Position numbers and translations under genes: made by a program. This document shows, piece by piece, positions 20,348-34,012 of a stretch of DNA of 64,000 bases. The notes below the pieces were generated by a model. The model made no database searches. It worked only from the letters and a program-made list of their open reading frames with translations, and was not told where the DNA came from. Numbering within the stretch: the first letter of the stretch is position 1; each line of letters begins with the position of its first letter. Source of the stretch: Alopecurus myosuroides (Eukaryota > Streptophyta > Magnoliopsida > Poales > Poaceae); assembly GCA_028641055.1 (NCBI GenBank), contig CM054062.1:236604376-236668375 (forward strand), in the 5' to 3' direction.

Positions 20348-23300
20348 CTAGGGATAGAATTTCCGCAGGTACGCCACGTTCCATGGATTGGAGTAGACGT
20401 CGTCTGTTTTTGGGTTCTTCAAGCAATAGGCGCCTCCAGGGATGACCTCGTGTATGATGAAGGGTCCTTCCCACGGTGGATCGAGGTTGTGTCTACTGTC
20501 TTCCTTGAGTCGTAGCACCAGGTTGCCTACCACAAAGGATCTTCTGCGGATGCGGCAATTGTGGTAATTGCGTAGTGCTTGCTGATAGACGGATGATCTT
20601 GCTAGCGCGACGTCCCTAACCTCGTCTAGTGCATCCATGTCTTCCGCGAGTGCTTTGTTGGAGGCTTCTTTGCTGTATGCAACGACTCATGGAGCACTAA
20701 ATCAAACATCCTCATGCAGGACTGCTTCGGTGCCGCAAACCATGAAAAATGGCGTGTAGTTTGTGAATCTGTTTGGAGTTGTTCTTAGACTCCACAGGAC
20801 GGACAGTAGCTCCTCGGCCGAATGTCCTGCTGCTGGATGTAGTATGTCGAGTAGGCTCTTCTTTAGGCCAGCCGAAACTAATCCGTTGGACCTTTCAACT
20901 TGGCCGTTTTTTGGGGGTGTTCCACTGTGGCGAAGCTGAGAGTTATCCCCTTTTCTTTGCAGAAAGCTTTCGTCTCCTTGGTTGTGAAGTTGGTCCCATT
21001 ATCCGTGATAATATTGTGAGGGACGCCGAATCGGTACACGATGGATTTGAGGAAGTTGATTGTGCACTTCGCGTGTTGCGATGTCACTGGGACTGCCTCT
21101 ATCCATTTGGTAAATTTGTCGACTGCGACTAGTAGGTAAGTATATCCTCCCGGTGTCGCTTTCCGTAGTGGTCCCACCATGTCCAGCCCCCATTTTGTGA
21201 AGGGACAAGACAGAGGGACCATGTGGAGCTCTGTGGCCGGTGCGTGTGGCTTGGGCGAGAATCGCTGACAAGCATTGCATCTGTCGACCAGGTCTTTGGC
21301 GTCTTTGGGTGTTGTTAGCCAGTAAAATCCTGCTCGAAAAGCCTTCCCCAATATGGATCTCCAGCTTGCATGGTGTCCGCAGTCGCCTTGGTGTATGTCT
21401 TGGAGTAGTTACTTTCCATCTTCGGGTGCGATGCACCTCTGGAGGACTCCCGATATGCCCTGTTTGTAAAGCTCTCCTTCTATCTTCTGGGAGCTTCTTT
21501 CTGATCAAGTAGTCAAGGTACTTGTTCGTCCAGCCTGGCTCAACTAGGAAGACTTGTCGCGAGATGTTGTGAGCGAGTTCAATGATGGTGATTTGTCGAC
21601 TCGCCTCTATTTCTGTTGCTACTGGCACCTCCGTGTGCTTCTTCAGTTTGACCGGTCTTTTACTGATTCGCTCGAAGTAAATTCCTGGCGGAACTGGTGC
21701 GTTTGTTGACCCAATGTTTGCCAATCTGTCAGCTTCTTCATTACTTGATCGCGCAATGTGCTTCAGTTTGCACCCTTTAAAGCTTCCTTCAAGCAGATTA
21801 TACATGTCGCGATAGGCAATCATGTTATATGCGACTACCTCACATTCCTTCATTGTCTGCTGTACGATGAGGTTTGAGTCTCCATAGATCATCAGACGAG
21901 TAGCGTTGTAGGAGATAGCCATTTTGATGCCGTGTAGGAGTGCCTCGTACTCGGCGTCGTTGTTCGATGCTGGATCATCGAGGGGGAAGTCGATACGTAG
22001 AACGTACTGGAGCTTGTCACCCCTTGGCGATATGAGGATTCCACTGGCTCCCTCTCCTTCGTTTCTTTTCTACCCGTCGAAGTACATGATCCAGGAGCTT
22101 GTGTACTCTAGGGGTCTTGGAGTTTGCAGCTCTGTCCACTCGCAAAGGAACTCTACGACCACCTAGGACTTGAGGGTGTTGCGTCATGTGTATATTATGT
22201 CCCAGGCGCCTAGCTCGATGCTCCACTTCGCGATTCTGCCGGATGCCATAGGGTTGTTCATGATTGTACCGAGTGATGCGTCGTTTAGCACCGTGATGGT
22301 ATGCTCCTGGAAGTAATGCTTAAGCTTGTGAGTTGTAAGGACCACCCCATACACGAGTTTCTGGTAGTGGGGGTATCGCTGCTTGCACGACAAGAGTACC
22401 TCGCTGAGGTAGTATACTGGTCTCTGAGCACCGTATGCTTTTCCGTCCTCTGGTCGCTCGACCACTATTACTGTACTGACCACTTGATTAGTTGCGGCTA
22501 GGTAAAGGTAGAGGACTTCCCCCACCTGAGGCGTGGCCAGTATTCGCCTGCTCTGCAGTACTCTTTTCAAGTCGATGAACGCCTTTTTTTGCTTCTGTGG
22601 TCCACTCGAACTTATCGGTTTTCTTCAGCAATTTGTAGAAGGGTAGGGCTTGCTCGCCCAACCTTGCGATGAATCTGCTGAGGGCCGCTAGTCTCCCTAC
22701 CAGCTGTTGGACGCCGTGGAGATTTGTTGGCTCTTTCATTGTCAGGATTGCTTGAATCTTCTCTGGGTTTGCTTCTATTCTCGGGCTGAGACCAAATAGC
22801 CGAGCAGCTGGCCGACGGGCACACCGAAGACGCATTTCGTCGGGTTGAGCTTGATTCTATATGTGTTGAGTGCATCAAAAGTTTCTCTTATGTCCTCGAG
22901 GAGTGTGTCCTCCACTCGAGTCTTGATGACGATATCGTAAACGTACACTTGTACGTTCTTGCCAATTAGCTTGGCAAGGCATTGTTGCATGCAACAATAA
23001 TACGTTGCGCCTGCGTTTTTTAGCCCGAAAGGCATGGTCGTGTAGCAGTAGAAACCGCGTGGTGTAATGAATGTTGTCTTCTTCTCGTTTTCCTGTTTCA
23101 TCCTGATCTGATTATAACCCGAGTAGGCGTCTAGGAAGGAGAGGCGTTGGCAGCCTGTTGTGGAATCGATAATCTGGTCAATCCACGGGAGCGGGAAGTT
23201 ATCCTTGGGGCAGTGTTTGTTTAATGAGTGTAGTCGATGCACACACACAAAGGATGTTTGTGTTTTTCTTCGGGACCAGCACCGGGTTTGCTAACTAGGT

Positions 23301-24448
23301 GGAATTCTTGATCTCCCTAATGATCTTGGCGGCTAGGAGTCTGTTCACTTCCTCTCCGAGTGCTCGCTACTTTGGCTCGGAGAAGCGTCGAGTGGTTTGT
23401 TTGACTGGCTTTGCATCTTTGAACACTTCCAATGAGTGCCCAGCGAACTCCCTGGGTATCCTTGGCATATCGGATGGCTGCCAGGCGAAAATGTCCCAGT
23501 ACTCACGGAGGATTTCGATGAGCGCGCTTTCTTATGCCGATGATAGGGTGGTCGACACGATCGCCGTCTTCGCAGAATCTGTCGGGTGGACGTGATGATT
23601 TCGAGTGTCGTTGTTGAGCTAAACTCGAGGTCTGGGGCATTTTTCTTGGTTAGCGGACTCATGGAGTTGTCCATGGTTTTTGCCAGCTCTTCTTGCATCC
23701 CGAAAGATTTTGCGATTTCGTGGAAATCGTTGCCGCACTTATTTGACTTTTGGACGTTGCCGTTTACGGTGATCGTACCGTATTCTCCTGGAAGTTTCAA
23801 CTTGAGGTAGGCATAATGGGGTACTGCCATGAATATCGTGAACGTTGTTCGGCCGAGAATGGCGTGGTACTGTGATGGCCAGTCGACTACTTCAAAGTCC
23901 AGGAACTCTCTCCTATAATTGCTTGGATCTCTGAGTATCACCTCCAAGTTGATTGTCCCGAGTGGTCGGACTGCTTTGCCCGGTCTTATCCCGTGAAAGG
24001 ATGATTCTGATTCTGCGAGTCCCTCCACGTTCCTATTCATTTTATGGAGTGTATCCGCATATATGATGTTTATGTCGCTGCCACCGTCCATGAATACTCT
24101 GGCTAGGTCGTAGTTTCCTATTTGTTCCAAGATGACGAGCGCTGCGTGCCCTGGTCGATACACCCGTGGAGGGTGGTCCTCTCTTGAGAAGGTTATCGGG
24201 TGCTCGAACATCTTCAGGTACTCATTCCTGGATGGTGGAGCTTGCACTGCCATGTTAACGTGGCGAGTGTTGGTCTTCTGAACTCTTCGGGACGGACAAA
24301 CCTTATGTATCATGCCTAGGAGCCCTTGGGGATTCGGGCATCCGTTGCCTCCTTGGTTTGCTGTGGCTGGATTAGCTGGTGCAGGAAGTGCGGCTAGTGC
24401 CATGCTGTGGTGTCCAGCGGGTGGAGGTAGGGGCGGCGGGTGGTGCAC
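20348..24448 (-). pseudogene. Degenerate Tat pol (protease to integrase)
   Basis: Remnants follow the normal order on the minus strand: protease (DGGSDIN, near 24090), reverse transcriptase (22775-23248), RNase H pieces (about 21000-22570) and integrase (20878-21351, with TDNGTNF, and the C-terminal piece 20348-20638). At least six frame changes separate them. The reverse transcriptase active site reads YVYD instead of YVDD, so even an intact frame would lack the first catalytic aspartate of that motif. No chromodomain is present, consistent with the Tat lineage. Confidence 0.85.
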
Positions 24449-24941
24449 AACAGCACCTCCCGATAGTTGCGGCTATCCTTGGTTTATTTCCATCCCGTGC
24501 TTCTTTGTATACGCCTCATTGATGTCTTGGAACTTTCGGCAATCCTTGAGGAAGTGAGTGGCCTTGTGCTTGCCAGTTCGTTTATTTGTGAACATATGCA
24601 AGGAGCAGTATCCATCAAGGTCTTCCTCAAGCATTTTGTCGTCTGGTTTTGGCTTCCACTCGCGATTTCCGCGGGATCCGTTGTCGCGACTTCTTGTGAA
24701 TTCAGTCGCTACCAGCTCCGACTGTCATCCTGATTGTAATGTCGTCTCTTCATTCTCCTGCGATCATCGTTACAATCATCGTCATGCGTGGGTGAGGAGG
24801 ATTTCTCGTTGCGAAGGGGCTCTTCGCCATTTGCCCACTTATTGGATATCGCCATTAATTCACCAATGGTTTTGGGCGCGCATTGTCCCAGTTCCTCTCA
24901 GAAGGCTGCGCGCCGAGCGCCCTTGGTGAAAGCTTCGACCG

Positions 24942-26495
24942 TTATCTCTTCTGATATATTTCCCGCCATGTTTTTGAGCGTAGTCCATCTCTGGATGTAC
25001 TCGCAGGTTGATTCGCCGCTTTTCTGCTTGCAGGCTCGCAGTTCCTCGATAGACGTTGGTCGCTTGTATATTGTCTGGAAAATTTTCTCGAAGTCGCGGG
25101 TGAGATCGTCCCAGGATCTGTAACACGCGCGCGGCGCAGTTTTAAGTACTGCATGGCCGTTACTTTATTTCCGCGCTGGCACTTTACTGCAGTCAGGTAG
25201 TCTGAGAGCCAGGTCTTAGGTTCCTGCGAGCCGTCGTATTTCGGATCTTCCGAGGTGAGCTTGAATCTCTTGGGCATTGGTGCCTCGCGGATGCTGCTGC
25301 TGAAGCACATCGCACCGTAGGATTCCTCGTCGGAGGAGGTAGATAATGAGCGGGCGCGGTTCCTTCGTGCACGGACTCTGTCGACCTTGCTCTGCACGAT
25401 GTATCCTCGCGCATCATATTGGGTCCGGTCGCGGTCGTCTCCCTGTCGTGGTTCTTTGTTGCAATGTCGCGAGCGGCTTCCGTGGTGCCGTGGGCTACTG
25501 TCATGGTGTTGCAGGCTATTGTCATCGTTGCGTGGGTTGTCGCCACGGCGCCTTGCCTCCTTGCCCCTGGGGCGGCGAGGTGATTCCTTGTCTCCTCTTT
25601 TTGGTGACGTACTCCCGCGTCCGCGAGGTGTTCTATCCACATGAGGTGTTTTATCAGCTTCGGGGGTTGCTGCATTTTTGCGAGTTTGAGCGGCGATGGC
25701 TGCTCCGGCCATGCCTAGCCCCTTTTGGACTTGGCGATGTTGCTCCGCGTGGGGGTCATTTTCTGGCGGTTGATTTGCCTGTAAATAGGTGGCAGTGGTC
25801 AAGACCGCGGCGGCAGGAGTTGTCGGGTGCATGTTGCCCTCGTCGTCAACGTGCATGAGGGAAGTATCAATGGTCTTGCTAACCTCGCTGAGGGACCCTT
25901 GATGCATGCGGGCGGTCCTCGAGGCGTACTTTCCCTTCTTGATGGGTTGGTTTCCCGTCGAGTGGGTTCTGGAGAGTGCCGCACGGCGTTCACTTGAAGC
26001 TTCCATCGCCTGTTTACGTAACCCGAGTTCTTTGCGGGCGTCCGATAGCTGGCGGCTTTTCAGCGGCATATGGTAGTGGTACGCAATTAGGTCTTCTTGG
26101 GAGGACCCGGGTTCTATCGGGTGTCCTGTCTGCACCGCTGCCTTCGCTTTGAGCCAGGTGGCTCGGGAAACCTTGGTGTGCTGCCGCGCTGCGAGGCTGG
26201 CCTCCATTTCGGCGGGTTCTTCGACTGGATCTGCCATGTAGACGTGGGCCAGATATGGCTCGTAAGTCTTTGGCATAGTCCAGGGATCCTTAGTCGTGAT
26301 AGTGTGGAAGTCGCGTGTGTTGCAGCAGACGGAGCCATCGTTGAACTCCGAGTTGCGTCTCGTGTCGCGAAGTGGAGATTCCGGGATTGCCGGGCTCGAG
26401 ACGGACTCAGAGTCTGGTTCATCGAGCTCGGTTTGGTGGGGGAAGCGTAGGATTCCTTCCTTGCTGGCGCGGAAGTGGAGATTGTCGAACGTCAT
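24942..26495 (-). pseudogene. Degenerate Tat gag
   Basis: The frame contains an Arg/Asp/His-rich N-terminal part and then the start of the gag capsid-like domain (KYDGSQEPKTWLSDYL), after which the frame is lost near 25130. An upstream open frame through the primer site (26505-26879) is in the same phase and separated by one TAG. Disruption near the capsid domain means no functional particle protein is expected. Confidence 0.75.
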
Positions 26496-26662
26496 GTTGA
26501 CGCCCTACTGGAGTCTGCTGAACACCGGGTGAGATGCCGGCGAGTGGGGCGTGTAGATGAACGACCCGAAGAAGATTCGCTCCGAAGGAGCCGAGGTTTC
26601 CGGGCCCCAGTTGAAACTCGGTGTTGATGAGGCCGATGATGCCGTGGATCCAGCGCTTTCCA

Positions 26663-26681
26663 TTCCCACAGACGGCGCCAA
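26663..26681 (-). other. Primer binding site of the decayed Tat element
   Basis: On the minus strand this reads TTGGCGCCGTCTGTGGGAA, one base inside the LTR. As in the other Tat elements it lies within an open frame (residues RQLAPSVG) in the same phase as gag. Confidence 0.7.
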
Positions 26682-26682
26682 T

Positions 26683-27176
26683 TGTCGATTATGCATGTCG
26701 ACAAATCTCTCGAATGATCCGGTAGGGTTTCGAGTAGGAGAAGGAAATAGGTGCTGGCGACTACGTCGGCTAACAGGGGCACGATTCACCCAGGTTCGGG
26801 GCCCTCGTAGAGGTAATACTCTTACTCCTACTTGTGTCTCTTTGTATAATGAAGATTGGTTACAATGGTAGGTGCACAAGTCGAGAGATTGGATCTCGAG
26901 CTATGGCTATGGTGGTAGAAAACTAAGATTGGATGTCCCCCTCGGGTGGCTCTCCCAGCCCTTAAATAGGTGGTCGGATCTCAAGCCGTACCCGGGGGAG
27001 GGGGTTCAAACCCTAGCCCTAGTCGGTGGAAGCTTTCCATCTTGCCCCGCAAGTCTTGCGGGTGGGCCGCTGTTGGGCCTTCTAGAGCCACATGGTAGTC
27101 CTTTGCACTGGGCTTCAGTGCTGGGCCCTAGACCAGGTAGGCCCACTCGATAGGTCCTGGCGTCATCCCCTCGTCA
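26683..27176 (-). repeat. 5' LTR of the decayed Tat element
   Basis: The 494-bp LTR reads TGACGAGGGGATGACG at its start on the minus strand and ends ATGCATAATCGACA. A TATA-like TATTTAAG lies near 26961-26968. The matching LTR is absent from the window. Confidence 0.8.
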
Positions 27177-28492
27177 AAAAGGTGCAATAAAATAATGGAT
27201 GGAGTGGTGTGTGTGATCTGAAATAATAAAGACAACAAGAGAACAAGTAACAAAAGCATGTAGAAATAGTAGCAACAATAGTGAAAGATGGACCGGGGTT
27301 CATAGTTTCATTAGAGGTAACTCTCCAAGCAATAGAACCGGTGTTGGGGAACAAATTATAGTTGGGCAATTGACTAAAATTGAGACTAACTTATGACAGA
27401 CTTATTTAGCTGGTAAATCATACGTAGGAATGTGTTCCGTATATAGTTGTGTCCACTCACTATGAGAATTCGTACAACATCTTTTGTCCAACCATCCCAT
27501 TGCCGCGGGGCCAAATAAGGAACTTATGGTAATTAAGGTGCTTATTCTACCAAGCACCAGAACAAATCATTAGCACTTAATGAACACATGTGATCCTCAA
27601 ACTACAGCCCTTCCCTCTGATATCCCAACTCGTCACCTTGCGGTCTCGGGTTCCGGACTATAATAGGTTCATACAACTTGCAGGTAGGATCTAGACAACA
27701 ATTATATGCAAGCAAACATAAAGAGTTCAGATTTGAAATCATTCTACTCGTGCACTAGTAACAGGCATTAAGAATAACAAGGTTCCAACAATCGCTAATA
27801 TATCAACTCAACAACTAATCATAATGTACAATTCAATGGATCCCAACAAACACAACACAAATTACATCATATGGATCTCAATTGAGAACATTGTATTGGG
27901 TAACAAGAGAGAGAGAGCACCACCTACTACAGTTATGGACCCATAGTCCAAGGGGGAACTACTCACGAAGCATCATAGAGGAACAACGGTCGATGAAGAG
28001 ACTCCGGGGGTACTTCCCCGTCCCGGCAGGGTGCCGGAACAGAGACTTCTGTCTCCCGAATTAGGCTTTTCGATGGCGGCAGAGCTTGGATGCGTTTCTG
28101 GAAAAATCGTCGCCAGTTCCTCTGTTGTTAGGTCAAGGGTGAACTTATAAGAGAAGATGCAACGCGAGGCCATGTTGGGGGTCTCTAGGGGACCCCTAAG
28201 CGCAGCCAAGGGGGCACGTCTGGTGTCCCTCTAGGTGTCATGGGCCCCACCTTGGGCTGCCCTTCTGGCTCCTGGAGACTTCCGCGGAGTTCGGCCTACT
28301 GGAATTTTTTCAAAATTTTCTGAGAACTTTGATTTTTTTAACCTTTTTTTTCAATGCACAAACAAATAAATGGGAAATGGCAGTAGGCATCTTGTTAATA
28401 AGTTAGTCCAATAAATGATAGAAAACATAGGAAAAACATGTAGAAAACGAGCATGGAGCATCAAAAATTATAGATACGTTTGAGACGTATCA
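27177..28492 (-). repeat. Truncated Athila-type LTR
   Basis: On the minus strand it starts TGATACGTCTCAAACG at 28492, next to the tract AGTTTGGGTATGC, and runs to 27177, where the decayed Tat LTR begins. The region near 27285 (reverse complement of a run containing CCCCGGTCCA) matches the plus-strand Athila LTR near 19410. The 3' end of the LTR is missing. Confidence 0.75.
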
Positions 28493-29741
28493 GCATACCC
28501 AAACTTAACTCCTGCTCGTACTCGAGTAGGTAAGTGATAACAAAATAAATTTTGAGGTGACATGAAGCCAACACAAATTTAATCAATCATAAGTAAAAGC
28601 ATTGTAATCTGAGATCAAAGTAATTTAACAAAGCCATGATAAATATTATTTGAACCAATGTAACTTAGCGACTATGTTACACATGAAAAGTAACACAAAT
28701 AAATGACAATGAACAATAATACATTAAAAGTGATACGTTTGTTTCAGTCGTAAAGAAAAATATAATAAAGTGGTATCCAGTTTGTCCTTCGTGGAATAGC
28801 AAAACATAAATGATAGGACACCTTCAAAGTTCAAATGGTGACTAGATACAAATATTTTGAGGACAAGCAATACCATAATCATGTACCAATCAATAATAAA
28901 TTTTGGGAGTATGCACATTATACTCAGAATGACAACTATGCTCTCTTAACGGGTGCATAAAGTAACAGAGTGAAGACTCAACATAAATGTAAAAGAAAGG
29001 TCATTCGCAGAGGGAAGCAATGATTGCTCATGTGGTAGAGCTTTTTATTTAATAAAACCGATATATTGAAAATATAATTTTGAGAGAGGTGTATGTCTAT
29101 GTCAAAAAATGGTAATAAAAAATTTATCATAACCCATGTCAAGCAAAGTGTTTAGACTTTTGAGAACGGCTTCCATTAACACTTTTTCCTTATGGTTGGC
29201 ACTTTCCCCAATATTGTCTTACACAAACTAGGCCTAGCCGTATCCACGGATGCCCACCAACAATCATCAATTCATGGGAATTGTTTTTTTATTATTTGAG
29301 TTCATTTATTTTGCACTAGCTCTCGGGAAATTTAGATGAGCACAGATTCCATACTCATCGGGTGAAATAAGGGAGAAGAACCTTGCTTGACATAAGACAT
29401 GATAAACTTTAAACTACTTCCTCATTAGCTAAAACAAGAACACAAAACAGGTTTTAAAAATTTGAAGGTTTAAAGGTAGCATACAAAAAAATTACTTGGA
29501 GTGGAGATGAAATACCACAAATAGGTATGTATCGTGGATACATTGGAATAACTTTGATTTTGGGAGTTGGATGCACGAGTAGAGCTCATACTCGGTACAG
29601 GTTGAAGGCTAGAAGGAGATTGGGAGCGACCGACTAAGAGAGCAATAACAGCCATAATCATGCATAGTGACAAAACATTATTAATCAAAATATGAAGTGA
29701 TATTACAAGTCAGAAACTAAATGAGCATGCGCCAAGTCAAC
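28493..29741 (-). other. 3' internal non-coding region of a minus-strand Athila-type element
   Basis: This is homologous, inverted, to about 1790-3075. It stops at 29741, where another Athila-type LTR begins, at a point equivalent to about 1794 in the plus-strand element. No coding frame is supported. Confidence 0.75.
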
Positions 29742-32678
29742 TGATATCCCACAAGTATAGGGGGTCGTGTGTAGCCTTTTCGATAAGTAAAAGCGTCGAA
29801 CCCAACGACGAGCCAAAGATAGGATAAATGTTCTCTCAAGTTCTATCAACCACTTATACAACTCCACGCACACTAAACGTTTACTTTATCTAGGAAATAA
29901 TACTAGAGCAATAATACGGGTATGAGAGATAGCTTTGCAAGATAATAAATACAAGAAAGTAAATGTTAGGGCTGCAGCAATAAAATATACTGAGTAACCA
30001 TAAACTAACAGTACCATGAGTGTGGACAAGTGGTGGTAATTGTGATGGATTTGTCCATGATCAAATAATCAAATACAAGGTTGATATTTATCTTTTATGT
30101 GGGAGAGGCAAAGCTAACAAGCTCTCACTATCCAATGATTGCAAGTACTTATGATTGGAACTCTAGAAAATATCCGTAACTACTAGAAGATACATTAAGG
30201 TAAAAATACCCAACCATATAATTAAGATCAAAAGGTACTCTTTATCCCGTATGCTTTAATCACTAGATTGGGGTTCATGTTTGTGTCACTCAAACAGCCC
30301 TCCCTCTAACTTTCTCCACATACTACAAACCCTATGATGTGATCCATGCGCGCATAAACATATGATGGGCACCACAGTGTTGGGAATATGCCCTAGAGGC
30401 AATCATGTATGATGTAGTTCCTGATGTATTCATAAATTTATTAAGTTGTCCTTGTTTTGAACATCTGATATATATCATTGAATATGTGATTCGATTGTGG
30501 AACTATGTAGTCATGTTGTTCATGCTAAATTGTCCTCGGTCATTAAGGTTGTGCTAGACACACAATCTAGACTAATGTGATTGTTGGGTGATGACTCGGT
30601 TCCACTTGTCATGGGCATGGTGATGCCATTCCAACTTTCACAGACTCGGCTAAAGAGTTTAGCAAGTCGGACTGACCCCTATTGAGATGCAACGAGTAAG
30701 TCGTCATTTGCATCTCTCAATCAATGTAATCCTTAGACCTGAGGTTGTCGCACAATCCGAGTTGTGGATCACCGACTTATGTTCTGTCAAACGTTGTTCT
30801 GTGACAAGGCAGTTATAAAGGCAGAGTTCGGGTCGAATGAGCAGCAAGATGTGCGATGTGGATAATCAAGATGGGATTTTGCCCCTCCGACTGGAGAGAT
30901 ATTCTCTGGGCCCTCTCGAGTGATATGATTCCACACGCATGGCCATGAGCTATTCGGTTAAGTTTTAACCAGGTCTATTGACTAAGAGTTAGTCAGATGA
31001 ATCATATATCACAGACCGATAAGAGAGTTGAGCTATTTAAGGGATGGCGATAATTCGCCTATAGTTCGACAGAGTATATCGTGAGCCAAAAGGGACTCAG
31101 ATGAAAGTCACATCGAAAGGTATGTCATCATGTGTCGCACCCGGACTTCTAGAGGATACTCACAGCCCGCTAAACAGTAGATAAATGGCTTACGGGGCAT
31201 ACCGGCACCCGCATCTCAATATGAGCAGGCCAACACGTAAACGTGTGACAACCATTCTCTACTATCCATCGTCTGCGTAAACCATCCCATAGAAATCCGA
31301 CTATTTCCATTGACGTACTTCATAACATACACACATGGTACGTCAACGGCATTTGAACAAGTGATATCACAACAAATTTCTAAGACACAAAGAAATAGAA
31401 ATAAGTTGCAAATAGCTCTCACTAGAGCAGAGATAGCAAATACAATCATCCAGAGGACACATGTCCCAACAAGTCATCATTACATCACAGAGGAAGCATC
31501 CAAAGTGTCTGAGTACAGACAAGATCCAAATAGGCCTAAGAGGCCGGAAACGAAAAGACGGAGCCCATCAACGATGTCTTGGATACTGCCCGGGTCCGCT
31601 ATCTACTCGTCAGCAGCCTCGTCATACTCCACGTAGTAGCCACCATGGGGATCCTCGGAAACGTAGTCTGCGGAAACCACAGCCCCAAAGGGGTCAGTAC
31701 AGACAAGTACTGGCAAGCAAGACGCACAAGATACCAAAGTGTACCCGGCAACACCAAGTACAGATGCTTTGGGTCCAACGGAAGATAGGTGATATAAAAG
31801 TGCGGCAGCAGGCTGCTCCAACCAACTACAGAGACACGCTAGAACTTCCGGCTAAAAGAAGGGGATAAGATAGCGTATCGAAACTAACTGCTACTAACCT
31901 CAAACAAACCCATCCTGGATCTCGCCCCTTATCCAAAGAAGCAATCCGAGGATAACTCGCACAGTTGGATTAATGAAGGTTCAAGTTATTGTGTCAATAA
32001 GACTATTACTAGTCAAATTGATATTAAATTAGGTGTAAGTTGTCTAATCCTTGTTAGCCAGCCCTATCACCAAGTCATCCATAACCGCGGACAACACGGC
32101 TTCTCGAGAAGATTTAACCCTGCAGGGATGCACCAATTTGGCCGTACACGTAAGAATACCCCGCCAGATGGAAATGCACTTCCACCAAGCGAGGCACTCA
32201 ACACAACCCAACTCTTCTTCGCATCAAGCCCAAAGAACCTCGTGCAATTGAGCGCACGGCTAATCAAGCCCCACGAAGAAAAGGGTACCCTCATAGCACT
32301 CTAAGAACGTGTCTCCCTAAATGCCGACTACAAAAGTTACCACCCTGGCCTCGGGTTCGCACCTGCATATGCATGCGGCAAATGGAAAACCCGAACTCAA
32401 TGAGGCGATTTGGACGAGATGCGAATCGAATCAAATTGAGGGGGGCGCCCATACACGCTTCCCACATGCGGTTAGCGCGCTCATCATGGATCTAGAGGAC
32501 AAGAACTTTTCCTGAGTTCGACACTAGCAGGCCTCAAAACCATACCCGGCCTCCTGCCGGTGCCTTATCATCAAATTAGCATTACCTCAAACATTAACAG
32601 GTTGTTGTTTAACATCGAGCCCCCAGAACATAATAAATATGGTAACAGAAATAACGGACAACAGACTCGAGCATAAAC

Positions 32679-34012
32679 TGTTGGGAATATGCCCTAGAGG
32701 CAATCATGTATGATGTAATTCCCACTGTATTCATAAAGTTATTAAGTTATCCTTGTTTTGAACATCTGATATATGTCATTGAATATGTGATTCGATTGTG
32801 GAACTATATATTCACGTTGTTCATACTAATTGTCCTTGGTCGTTAAGGTTGTGCTGGACACACATCCTAGACTAATGTGAGTGTTGGCTGATGACACGGT
32901 TCCACTTGTCATGGGCATGGTGATGCCATTCCAACGTTCACGGACTTGGCTAAAGAGTTTAGCAAGTCGGACTGACCCACATTGAGATGCAACGATCAAG
33001 TCGTCATTTGTAGTCTCAATCAATGTAATCCTTAGACCTGAGGTTGTCGCACAATCCGAGTTGTGGATCACCGACTTAGGTTCTGTCAAACGTTGTTCTG
33101 TGACAAGGCAACTATAAAGGCAGAGTTCGGGTCGAATGAGAAGCAAGCTGCGTGATGTGGATAATCAAGATGGGATTTTGCCCCTCCGATTGGAGAGATA
33201 TTCTCTGGGCCCTCTCGAGTGATATGATTCAGGAAGCATGGCCATGCGCGACTCAGTTAAGTGTTAACTGTGTCGGTTGACTAAGAGTTAGTCAGATGAA
33301 TCACATATCACGGATCGAGAAGAGAGTTGAGCTATTTAAGGGATGACGATAAATCGCCTATAGCTCGACAAGGTATATCGTGAGGCAAAAAGGACTAAGA
33401 TGAATATCACATTGAAAGGTATGTCGTCATGACTCAATGGAACTTGGGAGTCGGCACGTTCTGCTAGGAGCCGCTACCGATTGATCGATTGAGAGTCGGA
33501 CTCTAATCGTGTCCAAGTCGCCATGAGCCTGCAGGGTCACACACTTAAGAGCGGGAGCAAATATTGGTTGGGTTGGACCCGAACCGGAAATGGACTGAGT
33601 TAGTGAGTCGGACTCACAGAGGGAATGGGCCACAAGTGTTGTGCAGCCCATTACCATACGCTATATAAAGAGGGGCGCAGGTTGCCCAGCGGGCACGTTA
33701 GTCCACTCTCCCATGCGTTGGGAACCCTAGCCCCACTCAGTCCAGCCGCCGCACCGGACCTAGCAGTCCGCCGTCGGAGCTCCTCCTCGTACGTGTGGAT
33801 ACCGGCAGAGGTGCTGTACGTTCAGCACTTCGACGTTCGAGGGATTGGATCGGCCGGACCGGATCGTGGGACTGCACTGCCCCGACCCGACGCGCTACAT
33901 CGATAATCCGCACCTGCGCGTCTAGTGGTAATACTCGTGGCCTTCTACCTCGGCTAGATCTTGGTAGTATCGCGTAGGAAAAAGTTTTCGTTTATCTCTA
34001 CGCGTGCCAACA
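32679..34012 (+). repeat. Intact solo LTR, Angela/BARE1-like Copia
   Basis: This 1334-bp LTR starts TGTTGGGAATATGCCC and ends GTGCCAACA. It is flanked by the perfect duplication TAAAC (32674-32678 and 34013-34017). The uninterrupted chromovirus LTR at 54120-54135 shows the empty site. TATATAAAG at 33663-33671 is the likely promoter TATA box. Confidence 0.93.

Larger units (their letters stand above)
19797..27176 (-). mobile_element. Decayed, 3'-truncated Tat-lineage element
   Basis: One LTR is present at 26683-27176, with the primer binding site just inside it, then degenerate gag and pol on the minus strand, and an antisense gene stub. No second LTR exists at the low-coordinate end; the sequence passes directly into plus-strand Athila LTR and primer site. 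The two flanks are Athila-type LTRs in opposite orientation and do not rejoin, so a deletion or rearrangement removed the 3' LTR together with part of the original target. Confidence 0.85.
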
